This document shows positions 57,721 to 64,000 of a stretch of DNA of 64,000 nt, piece by piece; the first letter of the stretch is position 1; every line of letters starts with the position of its first letter. The stretch covers positions 558,001 through 622,000 of the forward strand of contig NZ_RCZM01000003.1 in NCBI RefSeq assembly GCF_006438965.1. The letters run 5' to 3'. The DNA comes from Pedococcus bigeumensis. Its GTDB lineage: Bacteria > Actinomycetota > Actinomycetes > Actinomycetales > Dermatophilaceae. The notes beneath the pieces are model-generated. The model was not told the DNA's origin and searched no databases. It saw only the letters and a list, made by a program, of their open reading frames with translations. Position numbers and translations under genes: made by a program.

Positions 57721-59556
57721 TCACTCGACGCCGAGGCGCGCCTTGAGGCCGTCGAGCTCGACCTGGAGCTGGGTCGGCAGGGTGTCGCCGAACTTGGCGA
57801 ACCACTCCTCGATCTGCGGGATCTCGGCCTTCCACTCCTCGGGGTCGACCTTGAGGGCGGCCGCGATGTCGGCATCGCTCATGTCCAGGCCGGACGTGTC
57901 GAGCGACTCCGGGGTCGGCACGTGGCCGATCGGGGTCTCGACAGCGGCAGCCTTGCCCTCGAGGCGCTCGATGGCCCACTTCAGGACGCGGCTGTTCTCG
58001 CCGAAGCCGGGCCACAGGAAGGCGCCCTCCTCGTCACGACGGAACCAGTTGACGTAGAAGATCTTCGGCAGCTTGGAGGCGTCGGCGTCCTTGCCCAGGT
58101 TGATCCAGTGCTGGAAGTAGTCGCCGGCGTTGTAGCCGATGAACGGCAGCATGGCCATCGGGTCGCGGCGGACGACACCCACGGCGCCGGTCGCGGCAGC
58201 GGTCGTCTCGGACGAGAGGGTGGCGCCCATGAAGGTGCCGTGAATCCAGTCACGCGACTCGGTCACCAGCGGCACGGTCGTCTTGCGACGGCCACCGAAG
58301 AAGATCGCCGAGATCGGGACACCCTTGGGGTCGTAGTACTCGTCCGCGAGGATGTCGCACTGCTCGATGGGGGTGCAGTAGCGGCTGTTCGCGTGGCTGG
58401 ACAGCTCCTCGGAGTCGGGCGTCCAGTCCTGGCCCTTCCAGCTGGTGGCGTGGGCGGGCGTGTTCTCCAGCCCCTCCCACCAGATGTCGGTGTCGTCGGT
58501 GAGGGCCACGTTGGTGAAGACCGAGTTGCCCTTGTTGATGGTCTTCATCGCGTTGGGGTTGGTGTGCTCGTTGGTTCCGGGGGCGACGCCGAAGAACCCG
58601 AACTCGGGGTTCACGGCATACAGCCGGCCGTCCTCGCCGAACCGCATCCAGGCGATGTCGTCGCCGAGGGTCTCGACCTTCCAGCCCGGGATGGTCGGGG
58701 CGAGCATCGCGAGGTTGGTCTTGCCGCAGGCGCTCGGGAAGGCCGCCGCGATGTAGTAGACCTGCTGCTCGGGGGAGATCAGCTTGAGGATGAGCATGTG
58801 CTCGGCCAGCCAGCCCTCGTCGCGGGCCATCACCGAGGCGATGCGCAGCGAGTAGCACTTCTTGCCCAGCAGGGCGTTGCCGCCGTAGCCGGAGCCGTAC
58901 GACCAGATCATCCGCTCCTCGGGGAACTGGACGATGTACTTCTCGGGGTTGCACGGCCACTTGACGTCCTGCTGGCCCGGCTCGAGCGGGGCGCCGACGG
59001 AGTGCAGTGCGGGGACGTACTTGGCGTTCTCGCCGAGCTCCTCGATGCGGCGCAGCACGTTGACGCCGGTGCGGGCCATCACGCGCATGGAGACCACGAC
59101 GTACTCGGAGTCGGTGATCTCGACGCCGAACATCGGGTTCTCGGCCTCGACGTGGCCCATCACGAAGGGGATGACGTACATCGTGCGGCCCTTCATGCAG
59201 CCGGCGTAGAGCCCGCGCATGAGGTCCTTCATCTCGTTCGGGTCCATCCAGTTGTTGGTGGGCCCGGAGTCCTTCTCGTCCACGGAGCAGATGTAGGTGC
59301 GGTCCTCGACCCGGGCGACGTCGGTCGGGTCGGAGGCTGCGTAGAAGCTGTTGGGCTTCTTCTCCTCGTTGAGGCGCACGAAGGTGCCGGCCTCGACGAG
59401 CTTCTCGGTCAGGCGGGTCCACTCGGCGTCGGAGCCGGTGACCCATTCGATGTGGTCGGGGGTGGTCATCGCTGCCACCTCGTCGACCCAAGCCTGCAGG
59501 CCGGCGTGGGTGGTGCCGCCCGCTCGCTGGTCGGTGTGCGTCGCCTCGGTCGTCAT
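57721..59556 (-). CDS. pckG: Phosphoenolpyruvate carboxykinase (GTP)
   Basis: A 611-residue cytosolic enzyme that converts oxaloacetate and GTP to phosphoenolpyruvate, the entry to gluconeogenesis. Motifs are complete: the GTP P-loop [13 protein letters not shown] (about residue 282), the metal site in [13 protein letters not shown], the hypermobile-Cys loop, and [20 protein letters not shown]. The ATG has GGGACGG ahead of it. A long upstream region holds a perfect TTCTTGCAA inverted repeat that may be a carbon-source operator. Converges with the DinB gene across three hairpins. Confidence 0.96.
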   Translation of the reverse strand: MTTEATHTDQRAGGTTHAGLQAWVDEVAAMTTPDHIEWVTGSDAEWTRLTEKLVEAGTFVRLNEEKKPNSFYAASDPTDVARVEDRTYICSVDEKDSGPTNNWMDPNEMKDLMRGLYAGCMKGRTMYVIPFVMGHVEAENPMFGVEITDSEYVVVSMRVMARTGVNVLRRIEELGENAKYVPALHSVGAPLEPGQQDVKWPCNPEKYIVQFPEERMIWSYGSGYGGNALLGKKCYSLRIASVMARDEGWLAEHMLILKLISPEQQVYYIAAAFPSACGKTNLAMLAPTIPGWKVETLGDDIAWMRFGEDGRLYAVNPEFGFFGVAPGTNEHTNPNAMKTINKGNSVFTNVALTDDTDIWWEGLENTPAHATSWKGQDWTPDSEELSSHANSRYCTPIEQCDILADEYYDPKGVPISAIFFGGRRKTTVPLVTESRDWIHGTFMGATLSSETTAAATGAVGVVRRDPMAMLPFIGYNAGDYFQHWINLGKDADASKLPKIFYVNWFRRDEEGAFLWPGFGENSRVLKWAIERLEGKAAAVETPIGHVPTPESLDTSGLDMSDADIAAALKVDPEEWKAEIPQIEEWFAKFGDTLPTQLQVELDGLKARLGVE

Positions 59557-60028
59557 GTGATCGGCCGTCCCTTTCGCCCGGGTGAGTGACCCCCGGATCA
59601 ATGAGGTGATGCGTCCACCGACGCGGGCCCGAAGACGCCGTGTCCACATGGTGAACGCTTCTGATCTGGTCACCGTACGCCGGGCTACGCGCCAGTAGAT
59701 ACCGCGCGGGCTGTAGATCGCTCGTGAAAAGCCTCACAACCGACGGGTAGGTCCGTGGCGCTTGCAGCCTTCTTGCAAACGTTGCAAGAAACCCTCGGAA
59801 TCCGTTGCGTTTCTTGCCTTTCGACTTCAGGGTGTCGCGCCGGCTCGTGGTCGGCCGTCGGGTGCGTGCGGCACCGCATGCCTCGTTCCCGGCCTCCCGC
59901 GGCGGGGTAGGCCGCCGGGTGCTCGCCCGGCGCGCGCGGCATTCCGATTTCGTGGCCGCGGGGATCAACCGGTAGTCTTGCCCGTCGTTGCTCTGGGTGA
60001 TCCCACAAGGAACCTCAGGGCAGCATCT
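59557..60028. other. Gene-free region between pckG and tRNA-Arg
   Basis: No gene. It holds the pckG promoter and the operator at 59770. Minus-strand frames here are out-of-frame extensions of pckG. The segment before the tRNA includes GGTAGTCTTGCCC, a plausible -10 of the tRNA promoter at about 59971. Confidence 0.55.
59770..59790. promoter_or_regulatory. Candidate operator TTCTTGCAA-ACG-TTGCAAGAA
   Basis: A perfect 9-bp inverted repeat with a three-base centre, about 215 nt upstream of pckG; a half site TTTCTTGC follows near 59810. The shape resembles LacI- or GntR-family operators for carbon metabolism. The cognate regulator is not in the window. Confidence 0.55.
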
Positions 60029-60101
60029 GCGCCCGTAGCTCAACGGATAGAGCATCTGACTACGGATCAGAAGGTTAGGGGTTCGAATCCCTTCGGGCGC
60101 A
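60029..60101 (+). tRNA. tRNA-Arg (ACG anticodon)
   Basis: Acceptor GCGCCCG pairs with CGGGCGC, the D-arm has AGCTCAACGGATAGAGC, the T-arm GTTCGAATC, and the loop CTACGGA gives anticodon ACG. CCA is not encoded. It is a likely integration site: xis and int follow directly. Confidence 0.95.
60080..60101 (+). other. Candidate attL core at the tRNA-Arg 3' end
   Basis: The T-arm and acceptor end of tRNA-Arg are the usual crossover site of tyrosine integrases whose genes lie alongside. No second copy of this sequence occurs in the window, so the other attachment site must be beyond the right edge if the element is intact. Confidence 0.4.
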
Positions 60102-60349
60102 CTCTGTGTTGAGACAGACGATCAGGGCCCTGACCAGCGGAGACGCGGTCGGGGCCTTGCTCGTGCCGGACACCGTTTAGGCTGCTTGGTTCGTTCGATG
60201 GGCCCAAAAATGGGCTCAACAATGAGAAGCCGGCCACTCCCGTCGTGTGGGGAGACTGGTGGTGTGCCCCAGTCCTCGCCGGTCCCCGAAAGGGGACCTG
60301 CCGTGCCGTCCCGTGACCACCAGACGGCTCCGGCCCGGCCTCTGTCGGC

Positions 60350-60571
60350 ATGAACACAGCAACTGCCCACCGGGCCACTGAGGACACCCAGCCCACGCTC
60401 CTGTTGACCCTTGGCGAGGTCGCTTCGCACCTGCGGTGTACCAGGCGCAGCGTCGAGCGTGAAGTAGCACGCCGTCACCTGCACGTTGTTCGCATCGGCC
60501 GCTCCGTCCGGGTCGAGCGACGGGAGCTCAACCGCTACCTCAGGTCCCTGAGGGAGCCGGATGAAGGGTAG
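60350..60571 (+). CDS. Excisionase-like helix-turn-helix protein
   Basis: A 73-residue MerR-like (HTH_17) protein: LTLGEVASHLRCTRRSVERE is the helix-turn-helix, and VVRIGRSVRVERRELNRYL is the wing with the typical Gly-Arg-Ser motif. Proteins of this type direct excision with a tyrosine integrase, and the integrase gene overlaps its end by 11 nt. An ATG start follows a gene-free stretch after the tRNA. Confidence 0.87.
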   Translation: MNTATAHRATEDTQPTLLLTLGEVASHLRCTRRSVEREVARRHLHVVRIGRSVRVERRELNRYLRSLREPDEG

Positions 60572-61829
60572 ACGGCGACTCTCGGCTGAAGAGACCACAT
60601 CGTCCAAATATCGTGGAGCCGACGGTCGCTGGCACGCTCGGGTGACCATGGGCACGCGATTGGATGGCCAGCCGGATCGCAAGCACATCAGTCGAAGCGC
60701 CAAGGGTGAGCTCGACCGGGCAGTCCGCGCGCTAGAACGGTCCCGGGACACTGGCCAGTACACATGGACAGAGTCCGACCCCGCTCTCGGTCAGTGGCTG
60801 GAGCACTGGCTCGAGAACGTTCTCCCCTCCACGGTCCGGTGGAAGACGCTGTCTACGTACAGAAGCCAGATGCGAGTTCACATCGTCCCTGCTTTGGGGT
60901 CCATTCGACTGAGCTCGTTACGCCCGGAAACTCTCGAACAGCACTATCGCCGGATGCTGGACGCGGGCAGTTCGGCCAGCCTCGTCCACGCGGTCCACCG
61001 TGTCCTCCGATCCGGGCTGAACGAAGCGGTTCGGCGGCAGCGCCTGGCATCGAACCCGGCCATGATCGCTCGACCACCACGCGTCCCGTTCACGGAGGTC
61101 GAACCGCTCACCCGCAGCGAGTGCCAAGCCATCCTGCAGGCCGCGCGGATTGGGCGGAACGGGGCGCGCTGGTCCGTCGCACTGTCCCTTGGCCTGCGTC
61201 AGGGTGAGGCACTCGGCATCACCTGGGCCGACATCGACTTCGCCAAGTCGACCCTGCAGATCCGCCGAGCCGTCCAGCGCCGTACGTGGGAGCACGGCTG
61301 CATCGTCGAGGGCACGCGAGCCCCGACCTGTGGCCACAAGCGGGGTGCCGAGTGCCCCGGCCGCCGCAACGGCGGCATCCAGCTGGTCGAGACCAAGACC
61401 AGGGCGTCGAGAAGGACCATCGCCCTGCCCGCTCCCTTGGTCGATGAGCTGCGGACGCACCGGGTGCGCCAGGCGGAAGAGCGGCTGGTCGCTGGCGAGC
61501 TCTGGCATGCCGACCCGGACCTCGTCTTCCCCGACGACTTCGGCCGCGCCATGGATCCCGCGCGGGACTGGCGCGAGTGGAAGGCCTTGCTCAAGGAGGC
61601 CGGGGTTCGCGACGCACGACTGCACGACGCCCGTCACACGGCGGCGACCCTGCTGCTGATCCAGGGCGTCGACCTGCGCACCGTGATGGCGATCATGGGG
61701 TGGACGGAGATGGGTACTGCACAGCGGTACTCGCACGCCGTAGATGAGTTGAGAGTGGAGGCGGCACGCCGGAGGGGGGAGTCGTTGTGGCCGGCACAGA
61801 CGTCGGATGCGACGTCCGTGCGTGGTTGA
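60561..61829 (+). CDS. Tyrosine-recombinase integrase
   Basis: A 422-residue phage/ICE-type integrase. An AP2-like arm-binding N-terminus (KYRGADGRWHARVTMGTRLD) leads to a SAM-like core-binding domain and the catalytic domain: Arg in SLGLRQGEALG, Lys in VETKTRASRRTI, HxxR in LHDARHTAATLL, and the nucleophile Tyr in GTAQRYSHAVD. A Cys-rich insert (CIVEGTRAPTCGHKRGAECP) between the strands is found in many actinobacterial integrases and may bind zinc. It is probably responsible for insertion at the adjacent tRNA-Arg. Confidence 0.93.
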   Translation: MKGRRRLSAEETTSSKYRGADGRWHARVTMGTRLDGQPDRKHISRSAKGELDRAVRALERSRDTGQYTWTESDPALGQWLEHWLENVLPSTVRWKTLSTYRSQMRVHIVPALGSIRLSSLRPETLEQHYRRMLDAGSSASLVHAVHRVLRSGLNEAVRRQRLASNPAMIARPPRVPFTEVEPLTRSECQAILQAARIGRNGARWSVALSLGLRQGEALGITWADIDFAKSTLQIRRAVQRRTWEHGCIVEGTRAPTCGHKRGAECPGRRNGGIQLVETKTRASRRTIALPAPLVDELRTHRVRQAEERLVAGELWHADPDLVFPDDFGRAMDPARDWREWKALLKEAGVRDARLHDARHTAATLLLIQGVDLRTVMAIMGWTEMGTAQRYSHAVDELRVEAARRRGESLWPAQTSDATSVRG

Positions 61830-61900
61830 GCAGATGTTCGTGCCCGACGCTTGAGCGCACCATGGATCTGTCCGAGGAGTAGCCGTGGTCGCACGTCGCC

Positions 61901-62295
61901 TCAGCGACAGCGACGGCTGAACGCGTCCAGCAGGTCGGTGAGGGGAGGCGCGAGGAGCCTCACATCCCTGTCGTAGATCCGACCTCTGTCGAGCCGATCA
62001 GCGAGGTCGTGAAGGAGCTCCGACCAGTCCGCGACATTTCGCGGAGTGACGCAGGGGACGGCTTGCACCTCTTTGGCCGCGGTGAAGGTGCGCACTACCT
62101 CAACCTCGCGATCGAGAGCCCAGACTCCGCAGCCCGTCTCTGCTCCCATGCGCGGTGCCGGCAGGTGGCCGAACACCATTTCGGGACGCGCCCCCGCGCG
62201 GGGATCGCGACAGCGATGTCGCACCATCCACACTTGACGATCCCGCCAGCTGCACGCCGACTGCGTGCCTTTGCCGCTCGCATGGGAGTCGTTAC
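61901..62295 (-). pseudogene. Frameshifted zinc-finger protein gene
   Basis: Two overlapping frames make one recognisable protein. The upstream frame gives RSRRAAGGIVKCGWCDIAVA and IPARGRVPKWCSATCRHRAW, a CxxC...CxxxC finger common in small actinobacterial proteins near integrases, then ends at a stop. The downstream frame gives REVEVVRTFTAAKEVQAVPC and DWSELLHDLADRLDRGRIYD, the usual second half. Joining them needs one extra base near 62104-62116 (in CCTCGCGATCGAG). A sequencing error cannot be excluded. The 5' start is uncertain, GTG at 62295 or ATG at 62283. Confidence 0.6.
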
Positions 62296-62887
62296 GACGC
62301 GCCTCTCTGCCGTTCCCCGCACTGACGTTGCTGTATCCAACGTCGGACTTCGCTCGGCTTGCCACGTCGCGGCTTGAGACAGTTCTCGCGCCATCTCTCG
62401 ACTCCTCCTCTCGCTGCATTCCTAATGCTGCGAGCCGTGCAACGGGCGGACACTTGGTCCCGGTTGCAGGTAGCGCGTTTCGTCACAACGACTGACGCAC
62501 CGGCCGAGAATGCATGAGGTGTGTGGGACATGGGGTTGGCTATTTCGGTGGGGGTACGACGGCGACGAGGGGTGGGGAGGGCGGTGTGGTGATTTCGGGG
62601 GGTGACGGTGACACCAAAGGGGGCGGAAGACTGTGAGGATCGCCGTTGCAGCCTGATGGTGATGGGCTGTGGGTTGGCGACTGCGGGTGTGACCTCCGGA
62701 AGGACTGGCTTTCGCGCCTTGGTGCGACGTGTCCGCTCGTGGTCCCCGGCCCCGGCCCGGTCGGAGGAGCTGGCCTGATCAGGAGCTTGACCACCTGGCG
62801 TTAGCGGCGCCGGATGTGTCTCATCACAGTCCTGCCGAGCCTCCGTCCCGGACCGGGACCACGTCCCGTCCGCGAAGGAGAGAACGC
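62296..62887. other. Gene-free stretch with G-rich tract
   Basis: No supported gene. The plus strand from 62530 to 62620 is strongly G-rich (AGGGGTGGGGAGGGCGG), capable of quadruplex-like folding. This probably includes the left end of the IS110-type element, whose border I cannot place; IS110 elements lack clear terminal inverted repeats. Confidence 0.5.
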
Positions 62888-63950
62888 ATGAACAGTCTGA
62901 CCGATCTGCGCGAGGTGGTCGACGTCGTCATCGGCGTCGACACCCACGTCCACACCCACTCCGCGGCAGTCATCGACAGCGCGAACGGTGGTGTCCTCGG
63001 CGAGATCACCGTCGAGGCGACAGCTTAGGGCTATGCCGAGCTGGTGGAGTTCGCCAACAACCACCCGATGCTGCGGGCCTGGGCGATCGAAGGGACCGGT
63101 GGCCACGGCGCCGGTCTGAGTCGTCACCTGCTGGAGATGTCGGAGCTCGTCATCGAAGCTGGACCGTCCGAAGCGGGCTGCGCGTGGCAACGGCGCGAAG
63201 TCCGATCCGCTCGATGCGATCCGCGCTGCCCGTGAGGCGATGGCGCGACCGCGGTTGGGAACACCCCGCGCCGGGGGCGAACGCCAAGCCCTGTCAGTGC
63301 TTTTGGCTGCTCGCCGCTCAGCGATCAACGCCTCCACCGAGGCGCAGCTACAGGTGTTCAGCCTCGTGATCGCTGCGCCGGAACCGATCCGAGTCAGGTT
63401 CCGCGGCCAGAAGCTCGCCGCGATGCTCAACACTGCCGCCAAGCTGCGTGTTCAGTCAGCGTGGGACGTCGAGACGACCAGCACTGTCGTCGCGCTGCGG
63501 ACCTTGGCTCGTCGGGCCCACGCGATGCTGAAGGAGGCACGGGAGCTGCAAAAGGAGATCCTGGCCATCATCCGCGGCTGGCGCCCTGACCTGCTCGAGG
63601 AGTTCGGGGTCGGCCCGATCGTGGCCGCGACGGTGTTGTGCGCGTGGTCCCACCCCGGCCGGATCCACTCCGAGGCGGCGTTCGCGATGCTCGCCGGCGT
63701 GGCGCCCATCCCGGCCAACAGCGGCCAGGTCACCACCCGTTATCGGCTGAACCGTTACGGCGACCGGCAGCTCAACACGGCACTGCACACCGTGGTCCAG
63801 AGCCGGATCCAGTACCAGCCAGCCACCCGCGACTACGTCGCTCGCCGCACTGCCGAAGGCAAGACAAGCCGAGAGATCAAACGATGCCTCGCCCGCTACG
63901 TCGCCCGCGACCTCTATCGCCTACTCGAAAACCAGGCCACAACTGCTTGA
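62888..63950 (+). pseudogene. IS110-family transposase, interrupted
   Basis: The N-terminus MNSLTDLREVVDVVIGVDTH holds the first Asp of the RuvC-like DEDD domain. An in-frame TAG at 63026-63028 interrupts VEATA/GYAELVEFANN, and one extra base near 63154 shifts the frame (GAA-G-CTGGACCGTCCG); past it the expected ELDRPKRAARGNGAKSDPLD is restored. The C-terminal Transposase_20 part (MLAGVAPIPANSGQVTTRYR, LNRYGDRQLNTALHTVV) is intact and ends at a TGA. Two independent lesions point to an inactive copy. The downstream IS end is at or beyond the window edge. Confidence 0.85.
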
Positions 63951-64000
63951 CGAAGCATAGGAGCGTCGCACGCTCCAGTCGGCCTCCGCACCGCTTATGT

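Larger units (their letters stand above)
188..58621. repeat. Dispersed octamer GTATGCCG / CGGCATAC (41 copies)
   Basis: Copies begin, in the GTATGCCG orientation, at 188, 2597, 5657, 7078, 8699, 12110, 15605, 16776, 25034, 26793, 31210, 35848, 39848, 42818, 44574, 47039, 50518, 53655, 55995 and 57682. In the CGGCATAC orientation they begin at 257, 5029, 8212, 10365, 15523, 19408, 22531, 24210, 24829, 26161, 26777, 27982, 28588, 30658, 34965, 36919, 39810, 45182, 47502, 57696 and 58614. These were counted by eye. Orientation is balanced (20 against 21), so a polar chromosome-segregation signal is unlikely. Inside genes the copies encode Tyr-Ala, Ala-Tyr, Met-Pro or Gly-Ile-Pro with otherwise uncommon codons. 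Around sixteen lie between genes, several within 10-30 nt of a start codon. Function is unknown to me. Confidence 0.85.
60029..64000. mobile_element. Left part of a tRNA-Arg-integrated element
   Basis: tRNA-Arg, xis, int, a frameshifted zinc-finger gene and a broken IS110 transposase lie in a row, with no octamer copies. The element is open at the right edge. The integrase and xis look intact, while the cargo seen so far is decayed. The segment 60102-60349 before xis has no gene and contains short palindromes such as GGGCCCAAAAATGGGCTC. Confidence 0.6.

Noticed and set aside
188-58621. Octamer as a KOPS, Chi or DNA-uptake polarity signal
   Set aside because: Orientation is balanced along the window, with no switch or bias, so a polar signal is not supported, though a non-polar role remains open.
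60102-60349. Second tRNA or small gene between tRNA-Arg and xis
   Set aside because: No cloverleaf and no frame with a ribosome site; only short palindromes.
61901-62419. Intact 172-residue protein on the minus strand
   Set aside because: Only its C-terminal half resembles the known protein; the N-terminal half in this frame is random-like, and the true first half is in another frame.
62540-62794. 84-residue minus-strand Pro/Ser-rich frame
   Set aside because: Pure composition effect of a G-rich tract; no motif or ribosome site.

Overview
The window is high-G+C actinobacterial chromosome. It most likely comes from Micrococcales, with an Intrasporangiaceae-like feel, but that placement is inference from protein style and not a computed phylogeny. 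Supporting signs are leaderless GTG/ATG starts 6-7 nt after TANNNT boxes, a monofunctional-length Dcd of the actinobacterial type, several DinB/mycothiol-transferase-like proteins, DUF6584, DUF3626, a FolP2-type DHPS homologue, GTP-dependent PEPCK and an LCP cell-wall ligase. Genes are tightly packed, with many ATGA start/stop overlaps.

Layout: 0-9.7 kb holds small housekeeping and stress genes (acyl-CoA dehydrogenase start, kinase-like P-loop protein, PaiB, ArsR-SRPBCC pair, tRNA-Gly, dcd, aldo/keto reductase, two alpha/beta hydrolases) and a histidine-ammonia-lyase-like protein that lacks the usual MIO triad. 9.7-13.2 kb is an OpuC-type glycine betaine/choline ABC operon. 13.5-19.2 kb carries a large LuxR-type ATPase regulator, a PlsC acyltransferase and a membrane Fe-S reductase. 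19.4-21.0 kb is cysK-cysE. 21.0-26.3 kb is a four-gene, translationally coupled module on the minus strand: intracellular subtilase with a GYGSGV repeat, ECF-like sigma factor, small Trp-repeat protein, and TPR-CHAT caspase-like protease. 26.8-33.5 kb has a YtxH-like protein, tRNA-Ser, and a MocR regulator divergent from an mmsA-aminotransferase-FAD oxidoreductase catabolic operon. 33.5-40.5 kb has a membrane protein with an RHH-like tail, FolP2, cold-shock protein, a MecA_N-type PBP, an LCP protein, tRNA-Ser and a DUF4333-like protein. 40.4-47.6 kb is a GT39/GT2-GtrA glycosylation pair with a two-component system and Gly-rich exported proteins. 47.6-52.1 kb is a LacI-controlled sugar ABC operon with visible operators and promoter. 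52.1-57.6 kb has an unknown Rossmann-like protein, a secreted GH43-like hydrolase, a WYL regulator and two DinB proteins. 57.7-59.6 kb is pckG. From 60.0 kb a tRNA-Arg is followed by xis and int and by decayed genes (a frameshifted zinc-finger gene and a broken IS110 transposase), the left end of an integrated element that runs out of the window.

Two signals stand out. First, the non-palindromic octamer GTATGCCG/CGGCATAC occurs 41 times by my eye count, in both orientations, in coding and intergenic DNA. It often forces rare codons (TAT, GCA, ATA), which points to selection at the DNA level. It is absent from the last 5.4 kb, which includes the mobile element. Second, the subtilase/sigma/Trp-repeat/CHAT module couples two intracellular proteases to a transcription factor, an arrangement that recalls the Craspase-Csx30-sigma logic of type III-E CRISPR but without any CRISPR component here.
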